Part shown: positions 21,702 through 33,779 of the stretch, piece after piece | Layout of the letters: each line of letters begins with the position of its first letter | How positions within the stretch are numbered: position 1 is the stretch's first letter | Source: Cryptomeria japonica | Taxonomy: Eukaryota; Streptophyta; Pinopsida; Cupressales; Cupressaceae | Length of the DNA: 64,000 bases | Assembly (NCBI RefSeq): GCF_030272615.1 | Contig: NC_081407.1 | Span: forward strand, 139,070,897-139,134,896 | Reading direction: 5' to 3' | Notes under the pieces: generated by a model | The model's database searches: none | Told to the model about the DNA's origin: nothing | What the model saw: only the letters and a program-made list of their open reading frames with translations | Position numbers and translations under genes: made by a program

Positions 21702-23088
21702 TGATGCCCTGCAAAGTGGATAAGTTTAGTCTAAGATAAACCACACACAAGACAAGAAACGGTTAGTGTTAGTCAATCAAAAACTAATCTAAACAGGCAT
21801 ATCAAGAGAGACACTAAAATCATGCTAATATATCTAACTAATGAAACAAAGATAAGGAGACATCTCCAAATGCCTCTTAGCATGTTCTTAGCTCCTTCTC
21901 CCTTGTTCCTCTCCTCTTCAAGTTCCAAAATAGTGTAGCTCTCAACAACTTTTTGCACTATGGATGCTTATGGAGGATTGAGATTTGAGTATTTTGCTTC
22001 AAATGTAAAATGAAAAGCTAAAATACTAGATGATAATAAAATGATTGATTTTATCCAAAATGACAAGATATTAGTTAATTATGCTAAAATGCTCTCTAAA
22101 AATGCCTATAGCTTAAATGCATACAAGTTTTCAGGATCTGGATTATGAAGAAATGAACTCTATTTATAGGAAAAATGGAGCAATGGATGGTTGAGATTGA
22201 ACAATCTCAACAAGGGTCAGGATTGAACGGTTTCAAATCCATGTGAGGGCTTTCAATCCAATCCCAAGATGACAAGTGTCAATGTGAGATAGGTTGAGAG
22301 GGGAGGGAATAAGCATTAAATGCTTGATATGACCTTGGGAGTTTTAGAGTCAAGGTTGGTTGAATGAATAAACTCTTTATTCAAAGAATAAACTTTTATC
22401 CAATGGATAAACTCTTGTGCAAATGTGAAATGGATGAATATGGTCAAAACAATAAATGTTTGGGGGGACAAGTTTGAAATAACCATAAATGGTTATGTAA
22501 GAGCCATATATGGTCATGTAAGAGCCATTAGTGGTCTTGGAAGACTTTGGGGGTTAATTTGTTGAACACACAAAGCATTAAATGCTTTTCAAAGACTTTG
22601 GAGTCTTTGAGAAGTGACTCCATTTTGCTTAGGAATGTGACAATAATTAGGGGATGGATTAGGCTAATTAGGAAGGGGTTAGAAGAATTTAGAAGGGGAT
22701 TAGATTTTGCAAGTGGATTTGGTGGGTGAGGAAAAATAGGATTTTATTTAAAATAAAAATTCATTTATTTCAATAAATGTGTGCAAGTTGCATTTGTAGG
22801 AAAATGCAAGTGGGGGGGGGATAATGATTTAAATAAATGTTTTATTTAATTTATTTAAAAGAGGAAAAGGGGATTTAATTAAATAAATAGATTTTATTTA
22901 TTTAATTGATTTGAATTTGTTTTAATGAATTAATTAAAATAAATTGAATAATTTATTTAATTAATAGAAGAATGTTTGGGGAATGAATTAATTAAATATT
23001 ACTTTAATTAACTGATGGCTAGTGGATTTTTAATCAAATAAATACGAAATATTCATTTAATTAGAATGGACAGATTTGTGTGACTACA
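21702..23088 (-). repeat. Element 1 5' LTR (right copy)
   Basis: Direct copy of 4642-6027 with the same TG and CA ends, followed by the target duplication GTAAA. It would drive transcription of the element on the minus strand. Confidence 0.95.
22158..22170 (-). promoter_or_regulatory. TATA box in the element 1 5' LTR
   Basis: The minus strand reads CCTATAAATAGAG, a canonical plant TATA box. Elements 2 (41833-41842) and 3 (near 59892) have CTATAAATA at the same relative place in their LTRs. It puts the transcript start roughly 30 bp downstream, near 22130. Confidence 0.75.
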
Positions 23089-23093
23089 GTAAA
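23089..23093. repeat. Target-site duplication of element 1, right copy (GTAAA)
   Basis: Identical to 4637-4641. Confidence 0.95.
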
Positions 23094-24127
23094 TATATCA
23101 AATGACTTCACATGGGTGTCACTAGACACAATCAATGAGCACCCAAATAGAAAACATAACCACAAACATATCTTTAACTAATAACTATCCAATGACTCAC
23201 ATCCTCAAGTTTAGCACTACATTTTGGAGTCCACTAACTAATGTGGGCCCATCCAAAATACCAAGAGTCTACACTTCTTCCTTTAGCAACTAAGAATGGG
23301 AAAGTGTTCCAAATGACATTAAAGACCATTGCAACCGCCATCGATGTGCTCCACCTACTTCATGAATGTATGTGACAACAAATGACAAGAATCTAGGGGA
23401 ATAAATATTACCAATTATTTATCTAATTACACCCCAGACATCCAAGGACACCTTCTAATTGGAGACACGAGATATACATAGGATTGCAAGGTAATTAGCA
23501 CATTAATCATAAAATTCTTTTAGTTGATATTATAGTACTACAAAATACATCAATAGAAAATATAAATGAAGGATAAAAATTCATAATTGTGTCAATTTTA
23601 TACAAGAAATGACCAACACAAATATTGTGTTTTTAGTTTGAATAGTCTAAAAGTGGCATTTATGATTTGAAATTTAAAATGATATAAACTAATGAAATGT
23701 AAAAATCTTTATCTAGTTTATCTTTATAAATTTTTTATTTTAAAAACTAGTTGGATATATATATTTTTTTATAAATTTCAAAAGAAAAAAAATATTTGTC
23801 ATGTTTTTGAAGTAAGGTCACTAGTATGTCACAAAAAGAAGACCTTTTTTGTGTCTATTTTTTCCCTATATAGATAACTTGAAAGTCTAGTGCATGGGAA
23901 AAAATTAGCTTTTGATAAATTTTTTTTTTTTAATAATTATTAAAGCCAAACTTAATCAAAATGACACACTTTTCACAGGATGTTAAGTTTTATCTAATTT
24001 TTTTTATCATAAAATAATACCCCATTGGATAAAATTCTCTCCTCAAGTGCATTGTAAGTTTCTAATCATTTCTTATTTAATTATAATGACCTTCTTGTAA
24101 TATTTTTAAAAAATTATAATAAAATTA
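23094..24127. other. AT-rich flank right of element 1
   Basis: Continues the genomic sequence interrupted at 4641. No open frame of note and no recognisable repeat. Confidence 0.4.
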
Positions 24128-24342
24128 ATGTGTGTGTGTATGCGTATGTGTATGTGTATGTCTATGTGTGTGTATGTCTATGTGTGTGTATATATATGCA
24201 TGTGTGTATGTGTGTGTATATATATATGCATGTGTGTATGTGTGTGTGTATATATATGCATGTGTGTGTATGTGTGTGCATGTGCATGTGTATGCATATA
24301 TATGTATATATGTGTATATAGATGTGTGTGTGTGTGTGTGTA
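24128..24342. repeat. TG/TATG/CATG microsatellite
   Basis: About 215 bp of mixed (TG)n, TATATA and GCATG units containing repeated blocks of TATATATGCATGTGTGTATG. The Cys/Val/Tyr and His/Thr/Ile frames over it are translation of the repeat. Confidence 0.95.
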
Positions 24343-25752
24343 ATACACTTCAAGCTCTATAAAAGGGTATTTTTAGATTTTATAAAAAATGCAATCTAAT
24401 GGAAAAATATTGAGGTGCAATAGAAAATTTTAACAAATTATTAAGATGTGGGGAGACAAGTTGTTAGCTACCACATAAGTAGTTTCAATTGAAACATTTT
24501 CAATTAAAATAGTTTCAGTCAAAAACATTTTGGTTGAGACTAATTTTGGTCAAGATGATATTGGCTAAAACTAGTACTATTAAAAAACTTTAATCTAATT
24601 TTTTGTCAATAATGTGAAAAAATACATGTATAATTTTTTAATTAAGACCTTACAAATGTGTTTGAACACCCACACCTATAGGAGTGTGTAATTCATCAAG
24701 TTGTGTCCCTCACAGTGCACTTAGTAGCTAAGATTGTAATAGAAGTGTGTGAGTGTGTTTCAACCCCACTAAAAAATTCAATGTCTCCTCCATCATTTTG
24801 ATGGTATGGATGAGTTCATGATGTGAATGTGTGTGTCACACATCTTGAGTAATGCACATGGTGATAGTGACAAACATAACATGTCAAAGAAAAGTGATAA
24901 GCATTGCCTCCTCTCTAGCCACTTCATGTAAATGTGTCATCTTTGGTCCTTATACATGATCTAGTTGATTGCAAATAGCTACCACACCTAAACATAGGGC
25001 ACAAATAATTTCTGAATGATCAAAACCTTTGACCCTTGATAGGAAATCTCAAATTTTGATAGATATCCTCTAGCAGCACCATCATCTCCCTAGTAGGGAG
25101 ATAGAAGATTGAGGCATCTACATCCCACCTCTCCATCAACACTATTAGCATGCAAGCATGAGATTACATCTTTGCATCGTGGATTCCTAGTAAATCCCCC
25201 ACCTAACATAGTAGTAGCATCTTCTACTAAGATAATGCTTTGATATGACCCTACAATAGTATGATAATACCCCATCGAATAGGTAATTGCCCCATTGATG
25301 GGATCAACAAGCACAAAAATAAAAATAAAAAGTTATCTATTCTACATCATCTAAAATATCATCCTACCTCTCAAAAATTTAAAAAAGTTCACCTTCCTAA
25401 GGGATTCTTGTATCCTCAAATGCTAGTGTGCCCTTAAGATGATGGTGTGTTAAAAGGATACTTGCACAATTCGATGATTCTAGTGTTCTCTTAAGATGAT
25501 AATGTACTAATTAGACACGAGTGTCAATAAAGGATGCTTATACACTATGTGGGTCCCAAAAATTATTAAAAAAAGGTAAATTGTCACAATTTTTTTAATA
25601 TATATACCTCTTATAGGACAAGACCCTACTCCACTATGTCTCTCGACTTGTATAGTCTAGGCTACTGAAAGTCTCATTGATTTTGCATTTTTGCACTTTA
25701 AGTACTCTAGGTGCTCAAAATTTTCTAGTTTTGGAAAATGAAAAATAATAAT
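24343..25752. other. Gene-poor interval before the SINE
   Basis: AT-rich with small internal repeats. A diverged pair sharing CTAGTGT, CTTAAGATGAT and TGT lies at about 25418-25450 and 25480-25512. A 74-codon minus frame at 25090-25314 has normal-looking composition, but I recognise nothing in it. Confidence 0.4.
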
Positions 25753-25770
25753 AAATTTGAACCTTTTTTT

Positions 25771-25896
25771 AATTTGATGGGTAATAGGTTGAAGCCGATA
25801 AGGTATACATACCCTACCCCCTTGTGGGATTTGAACTTGTGACCTCTCTTTCAAGAGCACAAATTCTCCACCACTAGGCCAACTCTGGTTGTACAC
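25771..25896 (-). mobile_element. tRNA-derived SINE, 126 bp
   Basis: On the minus strand an A-box-like TGGCCTAGTGG (25871-25881) is followed about 35 bp later by a B-box AGTTCAAATCC (25827-25837), the internal RNA polymerase III promoter. Both ends abut an 18-bp direct repeat (25753-25770 and 25897-25914: AAATTTGAACC plus seven T), a LINE-type target duplication. A trace of the same tail, GTAATAGGTCGTAGCC, is near 57926. Confidence 0.85.
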
Positions 25897-26457
25897 AAAT
25901 TTGAACCTTTTTTTACTATTATAATAGAAACAAAAAAAAATTCTACAATACCTATTACACAAAAACCTTCATAAGTTTTTGTCGTGATCTCATATTTTTA
26001 AGTTGTTTGTTTCGAATGGATCATGGTTCTATCCATTTCATTGTCATATATTTTTTGTTGATTTGTTGTTTTTTAAATAACAATTTGGATAGTGTTTACA
26101 CTAATTGTGACCTTGAATCTAATAATCGTGAATCCTATGTGTCTTTGTCTCCTAGAAATTAGAAAAAATTAATGAGGGGGCATACATCACCCTTATTTTA
26201 TTTTTTAATATCATTTTTCTCATCGTATGAGAATTTTTTTTATTTACTACTTTTTCTTTGGATTGACACACTTTTGTCTTGTATCATTATATTTTTTTCC
26301 TGACACTGTGATTTTGTAGGATTGTGGTACCCAACACTGTAGCTTTGTAGGTCTCAATCTAGGGGCATCATCCTTCTATATATAAATAATATCTCTAACC
26401 TCCATATTGTCCTTTTCATGATAATATATTCTTTCAATATTTCATTTATATTCGTGT

Positions 26458-26812
26458 TACCTAGTTGTTCCCCTTGGACCAAATAGTTAGTCAGAATTCT
26501 TGCTAGAGCTTTATCTATCTAGTCTCATGTTGGAAGTTTTCGATGTTGTTTAATATGAATAATGATTTAAGTCTCTTTGTCAAAATTCTTTGTTTTATTA
26601 GAATGTCAAATCTTTAATAAAGATGAAATAAAGTTATATGATAGTGGAAAAGGTAAGGCATGCCTCATTATATTAATGATGCATGTTAGAATCAAGGGTC
26701 TTCTAAAGGTTACCTTAATCTATACAAAAAACTTTGCACATAACATGGAGGAAATTATTTTTGAACTTAAGGCTTTCAACTTAGTAAAGAGCACAAACCT
26801 TGTTGATAACAG
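26458..26812 (+). repeat. Diverged direct repeat, left copy
   Basis: About 355 bp matching 50374-50733 in the same orientation, at roughly 80% by eye, from TTGTTCCCCTTGG to the CAAACCTTG block. The pair brackets element 2 and the older frames around it. They may be LTR fragments of an old element or two copies of a dispersed repeat; ends are not defined. Confidence 0.65.
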
Positions 26813-27035
26813 TTTTTAGCACACCCGATGGGACGAGTTTGAACTTTTTTAGTTCAATGCTTTTCCATACATTGCTAATATTGGTGTGTATATTAGTGAT
26901 TTCTTCCTTTGTCTAGGAAATAGCGTCACACACCTAGCGACTGTAAGATCAAAATCACTAGTTTTAGCAATCCAAGTGCTAGTATGTTTCAAATAAAATC
27001 TATTTTATTTTAATTTTCCAACTCTTTGAATAAAT

Positions 27036-27486
27036 ATGTCTATGTCTCATGGGAATATGCTACATCATTCCCCATTTCATGAGAGTCTTGTCGATACACC
27101 TTCTTACTTGTCATATCAAGTTGAAAAAATTGCTTCCCATAACCAAAACAACTCATTAGCAACGAGTTATCAACAAGTTCAATATTCTTACCAGCCTCCC
27201 ACCCTTGCACCAATCTCTTGTCAACCAATATATCCCCCAAAAACACCCTCAAGAAACCAATCTTATGCCAAACCAACACGGTTATTATTTGACCAATATG
27301 GAAGTTAGTGAGATGAAAAACATGTTTCTATACTTCACCAAACAATTGAATGATATCAATACCTAACAAGAGTTTGATATGCAACGGGAAGAGTTGGCTT
27401 ACCAACTTGGTTATTATTTGACCAATATGGAAGTTAGTGAGATGAAAAGAATGTTGCTAGACTTCACCAAACAATTGAATGATAAC
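27036..27486 (+). pseudogene. Older repeat-derived reading frame, left part, split by element 2
   Basis: A 90-codon Gln/Ser/Pro-rich frame (27036-27308), then a tandem duplication of about 120 bp (units near 27281 and 27408), both coding in one frame for MEVSEMK and FTKQLND blocks. Element 2 inserted at the AATGATAAC end of the second unit, and the frame resumes at 43109. I do not recognise the protein; its context suggests a transposon-borne frame. Confidence 0.4.
27482..27486. repeat. Target-site duplication of element 2, left copy (ATAAC)
   Basis: ATAAC abuts the left LTR and recurs at 43104-43108 after the right LTR. Confidence 0.95.
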
Positions 27487-29169
27487 TGATGTCATGGAAA
27501 TGGGGACAAGGCAACAACAAAGTTCAATGTTAATAAGTTAGTTTCAACCATAAAACCAAAACAAAGAACTAAAAACCATTCCAAACATATCAAAAGAGAT
27601 TTCAAAAAAGCATGAAAGAAGTTTAACAAAACAAAAGAAAGGAGAAGAGCCTCCCTAAGATGCTTCCATGATGCCTTTTGATGCTTCTTCCTTGTTCCTC
27701 TCCTCTCCAAGTTCCACATGAGTGTAGCTCTCAACTTTTAGCACTAGCCATGGATGCCATATGGAGATTCAAGATGGTTGAATATGATAAACAAATGCTA
27801 TGCAAGTGTAGATTGTGATGCTATGAAAAAGCTCTATGCTAATACCCGTATAACAACAATACTCTAATGCTTCCTTCCTTTGCTTGAGGAGAAGGGTTAT
27901 ATTTATAGATGAAATGGGGAAATGAAGGGTTAAGATTGAGCAATCTTAACAAGGGTTAGGATTGAAAGATATTCAATCCATGTGAGACTTTCAACCCAAT
28001 TCCATGTTGACAAGTGTCACCATGAGGAGGCTTGAGAGGAGAGATAAGGAGCATTGAATGTTTGAAGGGACATGATGGTTACCCTAGGAGATTGGGTTAG
28101 GGTTAGGTTAATGGATATTCTTTTTATCCAAGGGATAAATGAATGTGCAAAGGTTAAATGGTTACCTTAGTCAAAGAAATAAATGCTTTGAAGAGACCCA
28201 TGAGTCAAAAGGATGGTTAAGTTAGAGGAAAGTCTCTAACCAAAGCTAAAAAGTGAGTTAACCATAAATGGTTATGTAAGAGCCTTTAATGGTTTGGAAG
28301 ACTTTAGAGATTAACCATTTGAAGACTTAAAACCTTAAATATCTTTCAAAGACTTTGAGGGCTTTGAGAAGTGACTCCAAGTTGCTTAGGAATGTGACAA
28401 TATTTAGGGGATGTATTAGGCTAATTAGGAAGGGGTTAAAAGAATCTAGAAGGGGGTTAGGATTGCAAGTGGGTTTTGTAGGAGAATGCAAGTGGGGGGG
28501 ATTTTCAATTAAAATAAAATCATTTATTTTAACTAAATGATGTAATTTGCATTTGGATAGATATTTAAATAAATATTAATTTATTTAAATGTGAATGTGA
28601 ATTTTGGATTTAAATAAATCTTAATTTATTTACATGAGAAAAAGGAAGATAAAGCATTAAATGCTTGAAGACTTTAAGGGAAACCTTTAAAGGCTTGAGA
28701 AGACTCTAGAAGGAAGCCATTAAGTTTGAAGAATTTAAGGGAAACAATTAAAGGTTTCAAGTGGGTGAGGATAAATAGGATTTTAAATAAATAATTTATT
28801 TATTTAAAATGGTTGTGCAACTTGCATTTATAGGAAAATGCAAGTGGGTGGAGGATAAAGGTGATTTAAATAAATGTTAATTTATTTAAATGTGAGAGAT
28901 GAGATTTTGGGGGATTTAAATAAATATTAATTTATTTAAATGTGAGAGAAGATTTAATTAAATAAATATAATTTATTTATTTAATTAATGGTCTGAATTT
29001 GGTTAAGTGAATTAAACCAAATAAATTGAATAATTTATTTAATTAATAGGAGAAGAGGGTTAACATGAATTAATTAAATATTAATTTAATTAATTATTAA
29101 TTGATGGTTAAATATTCAAATAAATACTAAATATTCATTTAATTAAGTGGACAAATTTATGTGACTACA
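27487..29169 (-). repeat. Element 2 3' LTR (left copy)
   Basis: Begins TGATGTCATGG and ends GTGACTACA on the plus strand. Paired with 41421-43103. Confidence 0.95.
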
Positions 29170-29180
29170 TTTGCCCCTCT
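29170..29180 (-). promoter_or_regulatory. Element 2 polypurine tract
   Basis: The minus strand reads AGAGGGGCAAA next to the 3' LTR. Confidence 0.8.
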
Positions 29181-29214
29181 TTGAGACGGTGCTGTTTTAT
29201 CGTGTCGTTTCAAA
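29180..29214 (+). ncRNA. Hairpin A of element 2
   Basis: Arms 29180-29194 and 29200-29214 pair at 14 of 15 positions as plus-strand RNA with a 5-nt loop. Homologous to hairpin A of element 1. Confidence 0.65.
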
Positions 29215-29279
29215 GAAAGAAAAATAGGTGTGAAGAAATATGCCCCAGAAATGTTAATTTAGTGGGTGGTATGCCCCCT

Positions 29280-29323
29280 CGAGAGATGGGCCGATTTTTT
29301 TTGAAAAATCGGGCGATCTCTCG
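29280..29323 (+). ncRNA. Hairpin B of element 2 (20-bp stem)
   Basis: Arms 29280-29299 (CGAGAGAT ... GATTTTT) and 29304-29323 (AAAAATC ... ATCTCTCG) pair at 18 of 20 positions around a TTTG loop. This is the clearest of the three copies of hairpin B. Confidence 0.7.
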
Positions 29324-31520
29324 AAAAAGAACGAGAAGTGGAGGGGAGGTAGAATAGAAGAAATTAGCAATAACGGTGAAAGAATGGAAGAAAATAGAGT
29401 GAATACAGAGAAATGGCAAGCCAGTGAGTACCCATAGGTTATGCAGGAGATACAGTGCAAATGAGGTGTTTTGCTTTTGATTGATACTGTACAATTGATC
29501 AAAATTGGTTGGACAATTTGGTGCAATCGGTTTAATTGCCCTGGTTGAGTCAAATCATGACAGTTGATGTCAGTTGTTCACTTGGACAGGATAAAGTCTA
29601 AGTAAGTGAATCAAAGTGACCCAATGGTGACTTAGATAATTGATGTAATTGCCCGATGAAGTCAAGGTATTTGAAGCAAAATACTCGTTGAGACTTAGAC
29701 AATTGATGTAATTGTCTGTTATGATTGTGTTTGATTGGTTGATCAATTGATAGTGTGTGCGTGTGATGGATGGTTGTGGTGAATCATAGCAACCCTGTTA
29801 AGACTAGGTCATTATGATAAATGCCTATTGTAGTCTAGGTTTGTCATAATCGATTACCTGTTGAGACTTGAAGATACTTGATCAGAGTATCTGTTCATAG
29901 TCTAGGTGTGTGTGAGTTGATGTGCCTATGTAGACAGAGTAATTGGCTTGATTGGGTTGATGGGAGATGATGTAGGGTATGTGATGCTGATTACCAAGAT
30001 GGAGAGGGTGAGGGTGGGGTTCAAATTTAGATAGAAGAAATGGAGGACCTATGACGCATTCCTATGGAAGAAGAGGAAAATAGAGTATCCATTGTCATTA
30101 CTATGTATGCATGATATGCATCTATTATGAATGTATGGATGGATGGAATGCAACATAATGCAATATATACAGATGAGATGGAATGATGATCCATAGTGCT
30201 TTATTTTTCATCATTGAGCTTTAAAATGTAAGAAAAATACAAGCAACTTGACATAATGATTCAAGATGACCTGAGAATTCCTTACATAGATTTTGATATA
30301 GCAAGTTAATACAAGCAACTTGATATAATGGATCAAGTTGACCTGAGTATTGCTTGCAGAACAGACAAGGATTATCTCCTTTCATGCATGACTTGGAACG
30401 TCCTCCTTGATCTTTTGTCGATCATATCCTGAGACAAGTTCATACCGTAGTAAGAGATAAACCATTATCGAGTTTGGATGAGGTAGTAGGAGCCAAAGAT
30501 GGAGCATTGTACCTGTAAGCAAACAACATATATAAAGAATAAAGAATATGGATCCTTGCTAATGGTTCATGCTCATATGATCGAGGTATACGCTATAGTC
30601 AGCAAGCTGTAGTGATCTATGACTGTATTTTTGCATAAGATCTCGTAACTTAGTGAACTTCCCACGTAGACACCATTAGTACATGCCCCAGAACTTCATC
30701 GGAACAATTCGCAGAAGGCTTACAAACAATGCTTAGGAACCGTCCCAGCCACTCTAACCACTTGTGGATATCCCAGAGTAGCATAGGAACTTGATATATA
30801 TAAATGAATGAATAACCTATAAATCAACCAAGTATTTGATAGCTCAAACAAAAAATTTTTGTCAAAGAAAATGTCATCTTGTCTTTGTTTTGGTAAGGAA
30901 GGATGCATCCTTGTTGAAGACAATTTGAGTGTTGATGTTGATTGTTTGGTCAATTTGATAAGTGATCATCATTTTGAGTATTTCACAATGTTTGTTTGGT
31001 ATCAGCTCGGATGAGTATGTACAAGGTGTTGCCATGTTTTTGTTTGATGTTTTTGGAGTTTTTGTGATTGTTTTGAATGTTTTTGGATTTTGTGAGACAA
31101 TTTTCGAATGAAGAACTCAATGAATCATAGGTAATGCATAATCCACTTCTATCAATAGGTTAAGGGCATTGCCCCCAGTTTAGACATGACTATGAAAAAG
31201 CGGGATGCAAAACGCATGAAGTACTATCTCAGATTGCAGATCAATAAGAAGCCATGGTTTTGGACTGATGGATGTGCGTATGAAATGAATGTAATCACAA
31301 CAAGCCTAAAGGATAATAGAGCCATAGCCTTTACGAGTGGCGCCTGTTTGCCAGGTTTTCACCATCGCACTTACCCAAGGTGCCACTAGAGTGGTTGTTC
31401 ACTATTTGGATGCATGATTTTTCTTTACTATTTTGATTTTTTTGTATTTTCTTCAGGACATTTTTCTGAATGTTTTTGGTGTTTTACTGGTATGCATGGG
31501 AGCCTGACTCTCTATGCAGC
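29324..31520 (-). other. 3' untranslated region of element 2
   Basis: Non-coding stretch between integrase and 3' LTR. It aligns with element 1 on both sides of the PMD insert, but between about 29920 and 30130 it has only some 200 bp of unrelated sequence where element 1 has about 3.3 kb. ATTGATGTAATTGCC-like words recur at 29640-29720. Confidence 0.6.
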
Positions 31521-32846
31521 TTATGTATAAAATCGTTTGAGGTGCATGTTGTTGATTGGAACTGCTAGTAGTTCTCCTTCTGAAGTAGCCAATTGATATG
31601 CCCCGAACCCAAATACAACAGTGATAACATATGGACCCAGCCAGTTTGATTCAAACTTTCCTTGATGTTCTCTGTTTGGTTGGTTATGAGGATTTTCCCT
31701 AAGAACAAGATCACCTACCTCAAATGTACAAGGTCTAACTCGATGATTATAGCTTCTGCTCATGTGCTGCTGATAAGCTTTGAGGTGATTGTATGCAACT
31801 TGTCATTTCTCATCAAGTAGCTCTAAGTCTTGAAGACGAGATACTCTGTATGCTTCATCATCTATGAGATTATGCAATGAAACCCATAGAGATGGTATCT
31901 CGACCTCAATAGGTAAAATAGCCTCTGCTCCATAGACCAATGAGTAGGGAGTTGCACCTATAGGGGTTCGAATGCCAGTTCGATACGCTCATAGTGTTGG
32001 ATTCAATTGAACATGCCAATCACGACCGACATCATTGACTGTCTTCTTGAGGATTCTTAATATGTTCTTTTTTGATGCTTCAGCCTGACCATTGCCTTGT
32101 GGGTAATAGGGAGTGGAAAAGCGGTGTTGGATGTGAAATTTCTCATAGAGTTCACAGACATCTTGATTTTTGAAAGGAAGCTCGTTATTTGTGATGATAG
32201 ACATGGGTACACCATACCGGTAGATGATGTAATTAAGGATGAATGAGGTGATCCGCTTACCAGTAACTTGAGTAAGTGGAACAACTTCAATCCACTTTGT
32301 GAAGTATTCAATGGTGGTAATGATGAACTTGTGGCCGTTGGATGAAGATGGATGGATTTTACCCACAAGGTCAAGTCCCCATTGACAAAAGGGCCATGGT
32401 GTTGTGATTGGTTGTAATTCCTATGCTGGTGCATGTATCAAGTCTCCATGAACTTGGCATTTTTTGCACTTTCTGACAAAGTAGTAGGAGTCTTTTTCCA
32501 TTGATGGCCAATAGTATCCAGCTCGTATGATCTTCTTAGCTAGTGATGGGCCACTTGCATGAGTTCCACAAATTTCTTCATGTACCTCTTCCAAGGCCTT
32601 TGTTATCTCATCCTATTCTAGACATCAAAGGAGAGTACCATCAAGACTGCGTCAGTATAGGGTTTCAGCAATAATGGTATATCGAGCGGTTTGGCGAATG
32701 AAGGTTTTACGTTGGTTATTAGATTGATTAGGAGGAAGTGTGTGATCATGGAGGTAGGTGTAAAACTCACCGTACCATGGGGATTCAGAACCGACAAGAT
32801 GACATATCATCTCAGATTCGAGGATATCATAAGAGGGAATCCAAAG
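31521..32846 (-). pseudogene. Element 2 integrase (broken, catalytic Asp changed)
   Basis: Core at 31989-32366 and C-terminal part at 31521-31763 (NWLGPYVITVVFG), aligned to element 1. The second catalytic Asp of the D-D-35-E triad is Asn here (SIITNNELPF against SIIIDNGLPF), which would abolish joining even without the stops. The zinc-binding part near 32400-32600 is interrupted. The change fits a single G-to-A transition. Confidence 0.88.
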
Positions 32847-33779
32847 CTATTTGACCAAGAACTCATAGAATGTTAAATTTTTTGAAAGATCTAGAAGAGA
32901 TGCAATAGTAGCCATAGCGTCAACAGCTCGATTTTGATCTCTTGGTATCTGCTCAAAGGTGATAGTAGTAAATGATGCTTTTAAACTGTCCACCATTTGT
33001 TTGTACGACATGAGTTTGTCATCTTTAGTCTGATATTCATCGGTGGCTTGTCGAATGATCAATTAGGAGTTGCCATATACTTGTAGTTCTTGTAACTTCC
33101 ATTGTATGGATAGCCTGAGTCCTATGATCAAGGCCTCATATTCAGCTATGTTGTTTGTGCATGGAAATGTGAGCCTATAAGACTTCGGGATGCTGTCACC
33201 TTGAGGTGTGATAAACAAAATGCCTGCCCCCGAGTCATGCCTAGTGTATGAACCATCAAAGTAGAGTTTCCATGGCTGTGTTGTTGTGATCATGAATATC
33301 TCTTCATCTGGAAAATTGGAAATGAGGGGATGATCGCCTATGAGTGGTGCATCGGCCAACTGATCTGGAATAACTTGTCCTTTGATAGCCTTACGGTCCA
33401 CATACTTGATGTCAAATTCACTTAGAATCATCACCCATTTGGCCAAGCGGCCTGTCAATGCTGCTTTGCTAAGTAAGTACTTGAGTGGATCAATCTTTGT
33501 GATGAGCTATAATTTATGTGTCAACAAATAGTGCCTCAATTTAGTGGCTACCATGATTATTGCTAGGCAATCTTGCTCAATAGATGTGTAATTGAGTTCA
33601 TAGCCAACCAGTATGCGAGAGATGTAGTAAACAATGAACTCTTTCCCTTCTGCATTATGTTGTGCCAGTAGTACACCCAATGTTGTACTTGTTGCTGAAA
33701 TATAAAGTAATAGAGGTCTACTTGGATCTAGTGGGATCAGTAATGGTGTATTCATGAGATGGTCTTTAAGCATTTGGAA
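32847..33779 (-). pseudogene. Element 2 RNase H pair
   Basis: Open pieces 33507-33773, 33063-33458 and 32847-33062 lie in one frame, divided by stops. They hold the RT-linked RNase H (LLLYISATSTTLGVLLAQ) and the second RNase H (LYFDGSYTRHDSGAG, NIAEYEAL, VYGNSQ). The last acidic residue of the second domain is Asn where element 1 has Asp, so it too is probably dead. Confidence 0.88.

Larger units (their letters stand above)
4642..23088 (-). mobile_element. Element 1: Tat-type Ty3/gypsy LTR retrotransposon, 18.4 kb
   Basis: Bounded by direct LTRs of 1386 and 1387 bp that begin TG and end CA, with a perfect GTAAA target duplication. The element runs on the minus strand, so the 5' LTR is the right-hand one. 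In element order: primer site for tRNA-Trp, 1.8-kb leader before a small frame, gag, protease with a G-patch, reverse transcriptase, RNase H, a second RNase H, integrase, a 5.7-kb 3' region and polypurine tract. The second RNase H places it in the Tat lineage. Protein order RT-RH-integrase is Ty3/gypsy. The 3' region carries a plus-strand plant mobile domain gene. Counting by eye, the LTRs differ at about 15 substitutions and 2 indels (about 1.1%), so insertion is fairly recent; it is now non-autonomous because gag-pol contains stops and at least three frameshifts. Confidence 0.95.

Noticed and set aside
24128-24362. Cys/Val/Tyr-rich and His/Thr-rich open frames
   Set aside because: They are translations of the TG/TATG microsatellite in several frames.
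25771-25896. tRNA gene
   Set aside because: A and B boxes are present, but there is no cloverleaf acceptor stem and the unit has 18-bp target duplications, so it is a SINE.
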